A DNA stretch of 32,060 bases from a virus, in the IMG/VR virus record IMGVR_UViG_3300032087_005722, positions 1 through 32,060 of that record; one strand, given 5' to 3'. The number at the start of each line of letters is the position of its first letter. The first letter of the stretch is position 1. Of this stretch, positions 1 to 6,940 are shown piece by piece. Both the position numbers and the translations under genes were made by a program. The notes under the pieces are model-generated. The model worked only from the letters and a program-made list of their open reading frames with translations, was not told the origin of the DNA and ran no database searches.

Positions 1-91
1 TACAATGCAACTTGCCAATCAAGGTGTTTTCGGTGACGTTAACAGTATTTTTGTAAAAGAGCTTATATTAAAATCATTAGATTACCCACAT
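1..91. repeat. Left copy of 91-bp terminal direct repeat
   Basis: These 91 bases are identical to 31970-32060. The portal reading frame crosses the junction without interruption when the copies are merged. This indicates a circular or circularly permuted molecule of about 31,969 bp rather than two separate copies of a sequence. An assembler overlap is the simplest explanation; a short physical terminal redundancy is possible but less likely, because the repeat lies inside a coding region. Confidence 0.93.
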
Positions 92-415
92 TACAGAGCT
101 ATTATAGATAAATTAAAACAAGAAGAAGAACAGATGTCACAAGTACCGCAAGAACCGCAGTTTGAAGATTATCTTAAAAATGTACAAATAAGCTTAAAGG
201 ATATTATGGGAATGATATCTATGATGGATCCTCAATCACAATTTTTTGCAATCGATAGCGTAACAAGTGCATTAGGATTAGCTCCACCTCCTCCGCCTCC
301 TGCTCCTGCACCGTTACCACAGGATGAACAAGGATTAATGGAAGAGGATATTCAACAACAAGCTATTATGGATCAAGTCGCTCCTGAAGAAGGTATGGCT
401 TTAAACTTTTCATAA
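1..415 (+). CDS. Portal protein, C-terminal part (continues from 30348-32060)
   Basis: This is the 3' end of the portal gene that begins at 30348; the first complete codon here starts at base 2. The joined gene has 678 codons. The ATG at position 5 is internal (about residue 543) and not a start. The tail is acidic and glutamine-rich, with a proline tract around residues 635-646 (PPPPPPAPAP), probably a flexible end. The portal is the dodecameric ring at the capsid vertex through which DNA is packaged and ejected. The gene stops at 415 and converges with leftward genes. I see no clear rightward terminator after it. Confidence 0.88.
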   Translation, partial: TMQLANQGVFGDVNSIFVKELILKSLDYPHYRAIIDKLKQEEEQMSQVPQEPQFEDYLKNVQISLKDIMGMISMMDPQSQFFAIDSVTSALGLAPPPPPPAPAPLPQDEQGLMEEDIQQQAIMDQVAPEEGMALNFS

Positions 416-566
416 TATCATCACCTATCATTTCTTGTTCTAGTGTGTATATCATTTTTTTAAGCATTTGTAATTTAACCTTTGCTGTTAAATTCTTATA
501 CTCTTGATTAGGCACAAAGATTAAACTTTCACTATCTTCATATATAAATAATACTTCAGGGTTCAC
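366..566 (-). CDS. Doubtful small hypothetical ORF
   Basis: A 66-codon leftward frame with a GTG start at 566 and no convincing ribosome binding site upstream. It overlaps the last 50 bases of the portal gene on the opposite strand and lies beyond the leftward terminator at 586-615, so the packaging operon should not read into it. The translation is ordinary (MNPEVLFIYEDSESLIF at its start) and not low-complexity, which is why I keep it. I recognise no domain. It may be a chance frame filling the gap between convergent genes. Confidence 0.3.
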   Translation of the reverse strand: MNPEVLFIYEDSESLIFVPNQEYKNLTAKVKLQMLKKMIYTLEQEMIGDDIMKSLKPYLLQERLDP

Positions 567-585
567 TTTTTAAGTTTACTATAAC

Positions 586-615
586 AAAAAACCCCAGCAA
601 AGCGGATTGCCGGGG
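586..615 (-). terminator. Rho-independent terminator of the leftward packaging operon
   Basis: On the minus strand a GC-rich stem (bases 607-615 pairing with 592-600, nine positions with one A/C mismatch, six-base loop) is followed directly by six T residues (plus-strand A586-A591). The U-tract exists only for leftward transcription. It lies about 95 bp past the MerR-like gene and so closes the operon that starts near 6755. Confidence 0.85.
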
Positions 616-710
616 GGAATATCCATAAGGTGATTATGAATACTTAATTATAACATATTAAAGGTGTCGATTTCGACCGGTTTAAAATAACTCAAACGTA
701 AATAAGACAA

Positions 711-887
711 CTATTCATATATATCCGATCTTAACTGTTGAATTTGCAGTTTAGAATAAAGTCTATAGTTGTTGATTGGGTGCCTTTTTGCATTTAATTT
801 ACCTTTTTTATCCCAACGCCTTAGAGTATAAGGATTTACACCTAATATGCTAGCTGCCTCTCGAACTGTTATTAACTTATCTTTCAT
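711..887 (-). CDS. MerR/excisionase-like DNA-binding protein, 58 aa
   Basis: A short gene reading MKDKLITVREAASILGVNP at its N terminus. Residues 6-26 form a MerR/HTH_17-type helix-turn-helix (T-V-R-E-A-A-x-x-L-G-V, then T-L-R-R-W), followed by a basic wing (around K-A-K-R-H-P). This architecture is typical of phage excisionases, Cox-type directionality factors and small MerR-like regulators. The family bends DNA next to att sites or represses promoters. The start ATG lies five bases from two 18-bp direct repeats and has no Shine-Dalgarno nearby, so autoregulation at those repeats is a reasonable inference. It is about 9 kb from the integrase, unusual for an excisionase, and is the last gene before the terminator. 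Whether it is Xis or a plain regulator cannot be told from sequence. Confidence 0.82.
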   Translation of the reverse strand: MKDKLITVREAASILGVNPYTLRRWDKKGKLNAKRHPINNYRLYSKLQIQQLRSDIYE

Positions 888-891
888 ATTA

Positions 892-930
892 TCGTGTACA
901 ACTTCCCACTTTTCGTGTACAACTTCCCAC
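892..930. repeat. Two 18-bp tandem direct repeats (iteron- or operator-like)
   Basis: TCGTGTACAACTTCCCAC occurs at 892-909 and again at 913-930, a 21-bp period, so both copies face the same side of the helix. Each contains the palindrome TGTACA. They sit immediately upstream of the MerR/excisionase-like gene start (887) and downstream of the AT-rich 307-aa gene. Likely roles are an operator for the MerR-like protein, Xis arm sites, or replication iterons; the sequence alone does not decide. Confidence 0.85.
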
Positions 931-941
931 CAAAATGCATA

Positions 942-1865
942 TTAATTAAATTGAGGTTCTAAAATTTTTTGATTTAACAAAAACATAAAACTACTTTCTA
1001 ACATATGAAAAATGTTATATTTACCAGAATTATTATACATACATAAATATACTTTTGTTTTTATATTTTTTCGCATCTGATCATCAGTTTTATATATATA
1101 TGATTCTCTCCATAATTCAGGTTCTGGTATATCTTCATGTTCTTGATATATTTTTTTATGTATTATATTTACATAATCATATTGATAAATTTTTGAAGCT
1201 AAATATAAAATTGGTTCAGTTACTATTTTTAACAATTTTTCCGATATGTCATTAAAATATAAATTTGCAAATGGCGACTGAAAACTATTGTGACTATTGC
1301 AGCCATCAAAAGTATATGTATCTTGATATAAATTATTTAATATAAAATTATTTAAATCTCTTTCTTTTTCTTCATTATCTTGTTCTTTTTCTCGAAAAAA
1401 TATATTTACTAAAGTTAAATTATATATATCTTGAATATTTAATAAATTAAAAAAATTTTTATTGTTATTGTCAGAAAATACACTTCTATCACTATTATTT
1501 AAATACATAAATATTATTTTCATTAAATTTTCATTGTATATTATATTTTGTTTTGTATTTTTATAACTAAATTTTTTTTTATTTAAAAATAATTCAAACA
1601 AATAATAAAAATAATTTAAATTTTCTTGTTTTTTTGTACAATAATTAATTAAATAATTATCTTTACTTTCTGCATCTATTCCTATACTGCAAAAAATACT
1701 TTTAATAATTTTAGATGTTTCTTCAGGATATTCTTGAAATTGACTTAAATTAGCATTACCTAAATCATTTGAATTAGTAAAAGATGATCCTAAATAACAA
1801 TTTTTATTCAATAACATTTCAGATATAATTTTTAGTAATTTTATTTTTTGTATTTTATATTTCAT
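942..1865 (-). CDS. Unknown AT-extreme protein, 307 aa
   Basis: I recognise no family. The protein is rich in Asn, Lys, Ile, Tyr and Phe, as expected from very AT-rich DNA; the 60 bases at 1561-1620 contain only three G or C. Start at 1865 is supported by AAGGTG nine bases upstream. No signal peptide or clear membrane helix is visible. A short acidic stretch (about residues 158-168, R-E-K-E-Q-D-N-E-E-K-E) interrupts the sequence. It lies 56 bp downstream of the DnaB-like helicase gene, with the same base composition, so the two probably arrived together and may act together, for example as helicase and partner or loader. That role is inference from context only. Confidence 0.75.
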   Translation of the reverse strand: MKYKIQKIKLLKIISEMLLNKNCYLGSSFTNSNDLGNANLSQFQEYPEETSKIIKSIFCSIGIDAESKDNYLINYCTKKQENLNYFYYLFELFLNKKKFSYKNTKQNIIYNENLMKIIFMYLNNSDRSVFSDNNNKNFFNLLNIQDIYNLTLVNIFFREKEQDNEEKERDLNNFILNNLYQDTYTFDGCNSHNSFQSPFANLYFNDISEKLLKIVTEPILYLASKIYQYDYVNIIHKKIYQEHEDIPEPELWRESYIYKTDDQMRKNIKTKVYLCMYNNSGKYNIFHMLESSFMFLLNQKILEPQFN

Positions 1866-1921
1866 TAAACACCTTAATTATTTAATTTACATAGCTTTCC
1901 ATTAGTTAATTTTTTATTTTA

Positions 1922-3100
1922 TCAAAAAGTATAATCTTCTAATTTTTGAATATTTTTATGTTCAGAAATATAGTCTCCTTCTATTAATTTAAATTTTTTC
2001 TTTAATTCTATATTTTGTCCATATCTATTTTTAACTGTTTTTATAGTTAAATACATATTTTTCCCATTTTCTGCTTCTTCATATTTTGATTGCAAAACTT
2101 TAGATTTATGATCTTTTATTTTAAGGTGTGAATTATTAAAAATATCTAATATTAAATCCGCTGGCCTATACATTCCTTTTGACTCTGCTAATTCTCCATC
2201 ATCAGAAACTTGACTACTAGTAATAATTATTGCATTAAACTTTACACATAATTTTGCTAGTTTAGAAGAAAGCAATTGTAATTTAAGCCAATTTCCTTCG
2301 GCAGCTTTTAAATTGTGATCTATTATCTGAATATAATCTAAAAAATAAACATGTGTTTTTTCTGGAAATTCTTTATTATTTACTTCAATTAGCTGCTCTA
2401 TTTCATCTAACATATATGTATTTTTATATATGCATAATTTTTTATTTTTTTTTAATTCAGTAATTTTTTCAAAGTTTTTTTGGTATTCTAAATTATTTTC
2501 AATTATATAATTACCTAATTTTTTTTGATGAGGAAGAGGAACTAAAGATGGACAGTGTTTTACAATTTTTTGCTTTGAAAAAATATTAATTAATTTCATA
2601 TTTAACATAATATGATTAGATTCCCATGAAAAAAAATGACAACTTACATTTTTATTTAAATTTGCTTTTTCAGTTAAAAAACGATGCATTAAATTTAATT
2701 TAAATGTAGTTTTACCATGATTAGACATTGCTTGAATAATAATAAATTGTCCTTTTGCAAATGTTATATAATCATCAATATTTTTTACACCAAAAAAAAG
2801 AGATTCTTGGCCTTTGGTTAATAAATTATTTTCAAATTCAGAAATTAACTCAACATTTTTAGATTCATCAAAGATACTGTTAATATTATTTTTATTAGTT
2901 AATTTTTTTATAAATTTTGGATCAGGTAATTTTTTATATATTATGTTTAAAAATTTTTTAATTTTTTCTTTATCTATATCATTATCTGTATTAAAACATT
3001 TTTCTAAACACAAACATAAATCATTTAATGTAATATGTTTTAAATTTTTAATTTTATCTATATTAGTTTGATTATCAATAAGATCAAATAATTTATCCAT
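1922..3100 (-). CDS. DnaB-like replicative helicase (RecA-fold ATPase), 392 aa
   Basis: The C-terminal two-thirds carries DnaB-type motifs in order: Walker A A-M-S-N-H-G-K-T-T (124-132), H1a glutamate in FFSWES (E160), Walker B FLDYIQII (D255), H3 SSQVSDDGE (Q297) and H4 VKNRYGQ (R359). The family forms hexameric rings that unwind DNA 5'-3' at the fork. The first glycine of the P-loop is alanine, a tolerated change in this superfamily. The roughly 110-residue N-terminal region does not obviously match the usual DnaB N-terminal domain, and the protein is shorter than typical DnaB (about 450-470 aa). Start ATG at 3100 has AGGTGA just upstream. Base composition is far more AT-rich than the terminase genes upstream. 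It sits in the packaging operon, away from the other replication genes. Confidence 0.85.
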   Translation of the reverse strand: MDKLFDLIDNQTNIDKIKNLKHITLNDLCLCLEKCFNTDNDIDKEKIKKFLNIIYKKLPDPKFIKKLTNKNNINSIFDESKNVELISEFENNLLTKGQESLFFGVKNIDDYITFAKGQFIIIQAMSNHGKTTFKLNLMHRFLTEKANLNKNVSCHFFSWESNHIMLNMKLINIFSKQKIVKHCPSLVPLPHQKKLGNYIIENNLEYQKNFEKITELKKNKKLCIYKNTYMLDEIEQLIEVNNKEFPEKTHVYFLDYIQIIDHNLKAAEGNWLKLQLLSSKLAKLCVKFNAIIITSSQVSDDGELAESKGMYRPADLILDIFNNSHLKIKDHKSKVLQSKYEEAENGKNMYLTIKTVKNRYGQNIELKKKFKLIEGDYISEHKNIQKLEDYTF

Positions 3101-3122
3101 AAATCACCTCATGGATATTATA

Positions 3123-3404
3123 TCACCATTTCACTTTATCTGCCCAATAAGCTGCACTCATTTTTCCCTTAGCTATATTCTTAGCGTGTCTTGCTTTAAA
3201 TGACTTTTGCCTAGCTTTTCCTTTAGAAGTCATAGGATTAGATCCTGCTCCTGATACTCCTTGTTGCCCAAACCTAATTGTTTTTACTTTATTTCCTTCT
3301 TTAGCTACGACTACGTGACTTTTAGTAGGATGGGAAGGAGTTTTTTTAGGTTTATTTACACCTGATACACCAACTCTTTTAATTAATGCTTTTAATCTAC
3401 TCAT
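3123..3404 (-). CDS. Small very basic protein, 93 aa
   Basis: Strongly basic (many Lys, Arg and His). The C-terminal third reads K-S-F-K-A-R-H-A-K-N-I-A-K-G-K-M-S-A-A-Y-W, a signature I associate with small phage and virus proteins of unknown function. A central Gly/Ser-containing segment (FGQQGVSGAGSNP) may be a loop. No membrane segment. Its ATG overlaps the TGA of the 46-aa gene upstream in an ATGA arrangement, so translation is probably coupled. The charge suggests nucleic-acid contact, perhaps DNA condensation or packaging, but that is inference. Confidence 0.85.
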   Translation of the reverse strand: MSRLKALIKRVGVSGVNKPKKTPSHPTKSHVVVAKEGNKVKTIRFGQQGVSGAGSNPMTSKGKARQKSFKARHAKNIAKGKMSAAYWADKVKW

Positions 3405-3541
3405 TTATAACCTTTTTTCTTGCTTTTATCTTTCATAGAATAGGCAATAGCTAGAGCTTGCTTCATTCCTTTTCCTGCTTTCCTTTCTTTTTTAACATTT
3501 TCTCCAAATGTTTTGTTAGATGTTCCGTATTTAAGAGGCAC
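3401..3541 (-). CDS. Small basic protein, 46 aa, GTG start
   Basis: A short gene beginning GTG at 3541 with a strong GGGAGG about eight bases upstream, giving VPLKYGTSNKTFGENVKKE and a Lys-rich tail containing K-Q-A-L-A-I-A-Y-S-M. The K-Q-A-[LV]-A-I-A pattern is common in short basic phage proteins (for example those labelled DUF6496), a resemblance judged by eye. It overlaps the end of the 72-aa gene by 11 bases and its TGA overlaps the next ATG, forming a tight translational chain. Function unknown. Confidence 0.75.
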   Translation of the reverse strand: MPLKYGTSNKTFGENVKKERKAGKGMKQALAIAYSMKDKSKKKGYK

Positions 3542-3749
3542 TGAACATTCCTCCCATGTAATGTCTTGGTTTAGCTTTGTAAACTTTATCCATAAGCTTA
3601 TTATAATCTATTGTAAGACAATCAATAGCATCTTTATACATATCAATTTGTGCAATATCGTCTAATTCTTCTATTGCCATATCGATACAAATGCTTGTTT
3701 CGTTATTTTCTTGATTATATTTAATAATAATTAGGTGTTCGCTTTTCAT
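3531..3749 (-). CDS. Hypothetical acidic protein, 72 aa
   Basis: An acidic small protein with no domain I can name: an N-terminal beta-type stretch (EHLIIIKY), a D/E-rich middle (IEELDDIAQIDMYKDAIDCL) and a basic C terminus (KAKPRHYMGGMF). The start ATG shares one base with the TGA of the zinc-ribbon gene (TGATG), so it is translated as part of the packaging operon. Confidence 0.7.
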   Translation of the reverse strand: MKSEHLIIIKYNQENNETSICIDMAIEELDDIAQIDMYKDAIDCLTIDYNKLMDKVYKAKPRHYMGGMFSAS

Positions 3750-4117
3750 CAGGCTCCTCTTTTTTTAAATTCATGTTCTATTTTGTCGACGAGTACGGCA
3801 TCTCTTTTCTTTGATTCTTGTTCATTAATGCGCTTATAACGCTTTGCCTCTCTTTGTATCTCTTCTTGTGACCCATATACGAGTCCTTCTTCTCTACATT
3901 TTCTGTCTATCTCAGCTGTAGATATCTGATTTCCATAATTAGACACATCATTTACATAGTTAATTCCTGCAAACATAGCACCTTTGTAATTCCCGTAATA
4001 AATAAACGTGTTATCTGACTTACACTTAAGGCAAGTAATTGTATTTTTAACTGGAAAACTTACATATTGTGATGTAATTTCTGTGCAGTCTCTGCACTTA
4101 ATGTCATGAATCGGCAT
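3749..4117 (-). CDS. Zinc-ribbon protein, 122 aa
   Basis: The N terminus has two CxxC knuckles, C8-x2-C11 and C29-x2-C32, separated by 17 residues: an FmdB-like zinc ribbon. The C-terminal half (about 70-122) is charged and helical (REAKRYKRINEQESKKRD). Proteins of this shape are often found beside phage terminase genes, with no established role; nucleic-acid binding is likely. The start overlaps the upstream coiled-coil/HTH gene by 14 bases. Confidence 0.8.
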   Translation of the reverse strand: MPIHDIKCRDCTEITSQYVSFPVKNTITCLKCKSDNTFIYYGNYKGAMFAGINYVNDVSNYGNQISTAEIDRKCREEGLVYGSQEEIQREAKRYKRINEQESKKRDAVLVDKIEHEFKKRGA

Positions 4118-4661
4118 TTATCTTTTTTAAAAAGTATTTTTTCAACTTTGCTCTTCTTACATAGTCAGGATTTTTTTCTTGTCCGTTAATAATCTGATAA
4201 AATCGAGACGGTTCTACCTTTAAAAACTTAGCAACTTCTGTGTGACTATAGCCTGAGCTGGCATATAGACCTTTTAGTTCTTCTGACGTGATAGAGGTAT
4301 CTAGAAACTTACTTGATTCAAACTCTTCTATCTTATTAACAATCTCATTTATTTTTTGCTCTACCCTTTCAAGTCTCTCGCCCATCATTCTTACGTTTTC
4401 TGATAGCACATATGGGTTAGATCTGTACTGTATTTCTTTAATTGACGTGTCATGCTCCATGACTCTTTTAGTAAGTTGATTTAAGTTACATTCTTTAGCT
4501 GAATCTATTTGTCTTTTGTTTGCTTCTACAGCAGCTTTAATTAAAAATATCTCATTTTTTTGCATTGCTAACTTTATTTGATCAACCACATTTCTTTGAA
4601 TTCCTGCCCTTAAGTCATCAAACTTCCTGTGCATATCCGTCATTATCATATCCATGTTCAT
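4104..4661 (-). CDS. Coiled-coil protein with C-terminal HTH, 185 aa
   Basis: A long helical N-terminal part includes a probable coiled coil (about 89-116, heptad-like ERLERVEQKINEIVNKIEE). The C terminus holds a helix-turn-helix (about 139-160, HTEVAKFLKVEPSRFYQI) and a basic tail. The combination suggests an oligomeric DNA-binding protein. It starts exactly at the large-terminase stop (one-base overlap) with GGAGG upstream. It might assist DNA recognition for packaging or regulate the late operon; it is not needed as small terminase because a better candidate exists at 6348-6755. Confidence 0.75.
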   Translation of the reverse strand: MNMDMIMTDMHRKFDDLRAGIQRNVVDQIKLAMQKNEIFLIKAAVEANKRQIDSAKECNLNQLTKRVMEHDTSIKEIQYRSNPYVLSENVRMMGERLERVEQKINEIVNKIEEFESSKFLDTSITSEELKGLYASSGYSHTEVAKFLKVEPSRFYQIINGQEKNPDYVRRAKLKKYFLKKINADS

Positions 4662-5971
4662 TATGTTCCTCCTTGAACGATTTGTTTTAGTGTCGGTTTG
4701 CTCGTGCCTAACTCGAAGGCATCCGCAGATTGCACTTTTATTTCTGCTAGATAACGCATTGCATATTGCAGCGCATCGCAGCTATGATCATCGAACTTCC
4801 TGACCTGTTCTTTCCTGTTTTCAGTGCCAGTCATAGCAGCTCTTTTATATTGGTAACGTTTGTGTTGACCCCAGGTATATTCACAGTTTTCCATAATGCG
4901 TAGTTGGTTTAAGTGAAACGCACGATTAACTAGCAAAATATTAGCCGTTTTGTCCTTGGTGCATTCAATTAAATTTAAACCTAACTTTATTAGATCTTCC
5001 CACATAGAATCTGCATCAACTCTACCTGTCTTCATAGAAAAATCAGCTACAATATCTAAGTTGCCATAACGCCTGCAAGCCTGTGCAATATCTTCTAGCG
5101 TTGCACCTTTTTTCTTCCATTCATCAAAAACATAGACATTGCCGTATTCATCTTTTGCACAAAACACAGCTGCACTATCATTCACTATTCCATGGTCAAA
5201 ACCGATACAACGATACCAATGTGGCTGTATCATTATCTGCTTCACTTTGTGATGATCTAACATTGCGGTATAGACACGATCACTTGTCTTTGACCAACCA
5301 CCATACAAATAACGATCAAGATAATCTTCTGGATAATTTTGCTGTAAATTGGCAATATAATTATCTGGCAAGTTAACTTGATTATCTTTAGTTTCTCCTG
5401 ATATAAAGTATATTCCTTGTCCTTGCCTAAATTCTTCAGTACTGTCGATATACAAGTCTTTCAAGTGACAGTCCGCCGGGTTTCCTTCGGTGAGCATTAA
5501 AGGACGAGGAACAGCTTTACCACTTAATCTTCCTAATACCTGCAAGTACAATGGCTCTGGTATCTCTTCTGCCTGTACTAACAGCGTAAAGTCATAGTTA
5601 TTACTCTTAATCTTAGAATCTCGATCAAAAGCTCTAAACGTCAACCTAGACCCATTAAAAAAAACGATCTCTCTTGCTGCACTCTTATAAACATAACTAT
5701 TCTCTTCAGGTGGAAAAGCCTCTAGAAACTGCACAATACAAGAATCCTGTAACTCCCCATACGTCATTCTTATTATTGATCCATTAGATCCTGGATAATT
5801 TAAACACAACAACAAAACAACAAACATCATTAAAAAGCTCTTTCCACATCTAAAAGCACCAAAAAATGCAAAGTGATTATAGTTATGATCTGTCCTTAAC
5901 TTATTGCCATTAAAGATCATCTTGAACATTGCTTTCTGTTTGTCATTTAACCTAATTACTTTTTTAGACAT
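4661..5971 (-). CDS. terL: Terminase large subunit, 436 aa
   Basis: The packaging motor ATPase and nuclease. Numbered from ATG 5971: Walker A G38-A-F-R-C-G-K-S45, Walker B-like FTLLVQAEE (128-136, catalytic Glu 135/136), coupling motif MLTEGNP (159-165), then an RNase H-fold nuclease with acidic residues D259 (GFDHG), D310 (IVADFS) and D394-D399 (DDHSCDALQYAMRY). I chose 5971 because it is preceded by a double AGGAAAGG; the frame is open 15 codons further to 6016 but that extension overlaps the gene upstream. It is translated after the membrane-protein gene, whose 3' end carries a G-quadruplex motif 29 bases before this start. Confidence 0.95.
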   Translation of the reverse strand: MSKKVIRLNDKQKAMFKMIFNGNKLRTDHNYNHFAFFGAFRCGKSFLMMFVVLLLCLNYPGSNGSIIRMTYGELQDSCIVQFLEAFPPEENSYVYKSAAREIVFFNGSRLTFRAFDRDSKIKSNNYDFTLLVQAEEIPEPLYLQVLGRLSGKAVPRPLMLTEGNPADCHLKDLYIDSTEEFRQGQGIYFISGETKDNQVNLPDNYIANLQQNYPEDYLDRYLYGGWSKTSDRVYTAMLDHHKVKQIMIQPHWYRCIGFDHGIVNDSAAVFCAKDEYGNVYVFDEWKKKGATLEDIAQACRRYGNLDIVADFSMKTGRVDADSMWEDLIKLGLNLIECTKDKTANILLVNRAFHLNQLRIMENCEYTWGQHKRYQYKRAAMTGTENRKEQVRKFDDHSCDALQYAMRYLAEIKVQSADAFELGTSKPTLKQIVQGGT

Positions 5972-5999
5972 CCTTTCCTTTCCTGTGTATGTATAACAT

Positions 6000-6236
6000 T
6001 TAACCCACCCACCCACCCCTTTCTACATTCTCTTGTTCTTCCGCATCCTTAAACACCTGATGCATACTAACCCCTTCCTGCTCCTGTAATAGCTTCCATG
6101 CTCCTATCGGATCACTATCACCCTTAAACAGCCATACTGCCCTCATAGCAATCGTAAAGGCCATCGTAAGGCTAAACACTAATAACAACAAAATTAATAA
6201 AGAAAAAAAATAAAATAGAAGTTGATTTATTAACAT
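6000..6236 (-). CDS. Small membrane protein, 78 aa
   Basis: From the ATG at 6236 the protein has one long hydrophobic segment (about residues 5-30, rich in Leu and Phe: LLFYFFSLLILLLLVFSL), followed by a cytoplasmic-looking polar tail ending R-G-G-W-V-G. The frame is open to 6302, but the extra 22 residues are polar and have no better ribosome site; neither start shows a clear Shine-Dalgarno. Position between the terminase subunits is odd for a lysis protein, though a holin or pinholin role is possible. Its last codons are the G-tract repeat described separately. Confidence 0.6.
   Translation of the reverse strand: MLINQLLFYFFSLLILLLLVFSLTMAFTIAMRAVWLFKGDSDPIGAWKLLQEQEGVSMHQVFKDAEEQENVERGGWVG
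6004..6019 (-). other. G-quadruplex motif, four G-tracts with one-base loops
   Basis: The minus strand reads GGGGTGGGTGGGTGGG, the most stable class of G4 sequence, in an AT-rich genome. It is on the coding strand, so the mRNA also carries it. It encodes the last residues of the membrane protein and lies 32 bp before the large-terminase start codon, where folding could influence terminase translation or DNA processing. The effect is inference. Confidence 0.85.
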
Positions 6237-6347
6237 AGGGGGGTCAAAAGGGTCTTGTTTTGGGAAATTAAAAATGTGTGTTTGGATATAACCCCACGGC
6301 ATACGAAACCCCCACGCCGCCGGAACTCGATTTTGAGTTTTTGGTTT

Positions 6348-6755
6348 TTAATCATTCTCTCCTCTCACCTCATAGATAACTTGCTGATTCATTACTTGAT
6401 TTTGTTGTTGTTGATTAAGCATTCCAGTGCACTCAGCCGCCAAGCGTAAAGATTTAACACAACCCTCAAATAAAGCCTTGTCTGATATTTTCTTCATTAA
6501 AAGCTGGCGTAAGGCATTTGCTTCAAAATTATCGGATTGAAGCTGGCCTACTATGTTTTTTAAATGCTTTTGGCATGTATTAATTGAAAGGCCACAATAT
6601 GAGGAAACCTCTGATAACGAGGGAATTCCCATGGACTTGTGTTCCATCAGGAATAAATAGGATTTAAGGATTTTATTTTTATTATTGTCTACTAATTTAC
6701 CTTCTAACTTGTTTCTTATTTTTTGTTCAAGCCTATTATTTTCTTTTTTAGTCAT
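6348..6755 (-). CDS. terS: Probable terminase small subunit, 135 aa
   Basis: A helical protein with a charged N terminus, a helix-turn-helix (about 48-66, LSEVSSYCGLSINTCQKHL), a second helical region and a Gln/Asn-rich linker (QQQQNQVMNQQ) before an acidic tail ending RGEND. Size, DNA-binding fold and position one gene upstream of the large terminase fit a small terminase, which binds the packaging site and recruits the motor. I did not recognise a specific family, so the call rests on context. No Shine-Dalgarno precedes the ATG. A weak promoter-like pair (TTGATT 6790-6785, CATAAA 6766-6761) would start transcription almost at the ATG. A general phage HTH regulator is the alternative. Confidence 0.65.
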   Translation of the reverse strand: MTKKENNRLEQKIRNKLEGKLVDNNKNKILKSYLFLMEHKSMGIPSLSEVSSYCGLSINTCQKHLKNIVGQLQSDNFEANALRQLLMKKISDKALFEGCVKSLRLAAECTGMLNQQQQNQVMNQQVIYEVRGEND

Positions 6756-6940
6756 GCAAGTTTATGAATTTTAAAAAGTATCCTAATCAATAATTTTCCC
6801 CCTAAACCACTACAAAAACTCACATAGCAATATCTTTTAACTATCCTATTATGTGAATAGATAAAAAAAGCAAGAGTCATACTATATATATACGATATTC
6901 CAGCTAAATTGCAAAACATAGTAATATCACTTCAGTTTTA

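Noticed and set aside
661-680. GTCGA/TCGAC inverted repeat as possible attP core
   Set aside because: Arms are only five bases, it does not match a tRNA T-arm, and it is far from the integrase gene.
1055-1255. Rightward hydrophobic ORF opposite the 307-aa gene
   Set aside because: Composition is a by-product of extreme AT content; no start signals.
5083-5376. Rightward His/Leu/Asn-rich ORF
   Set aside because: Antisense to a well-supported large terminase gene; composition is typical of a shadow frame.
5972-6016. 15-codon N-terminal extension of the large terminase
   Set aside because: It overlaps the membrane-protein gene and the ribosome site AGGAAAGG supports ATG 5971.
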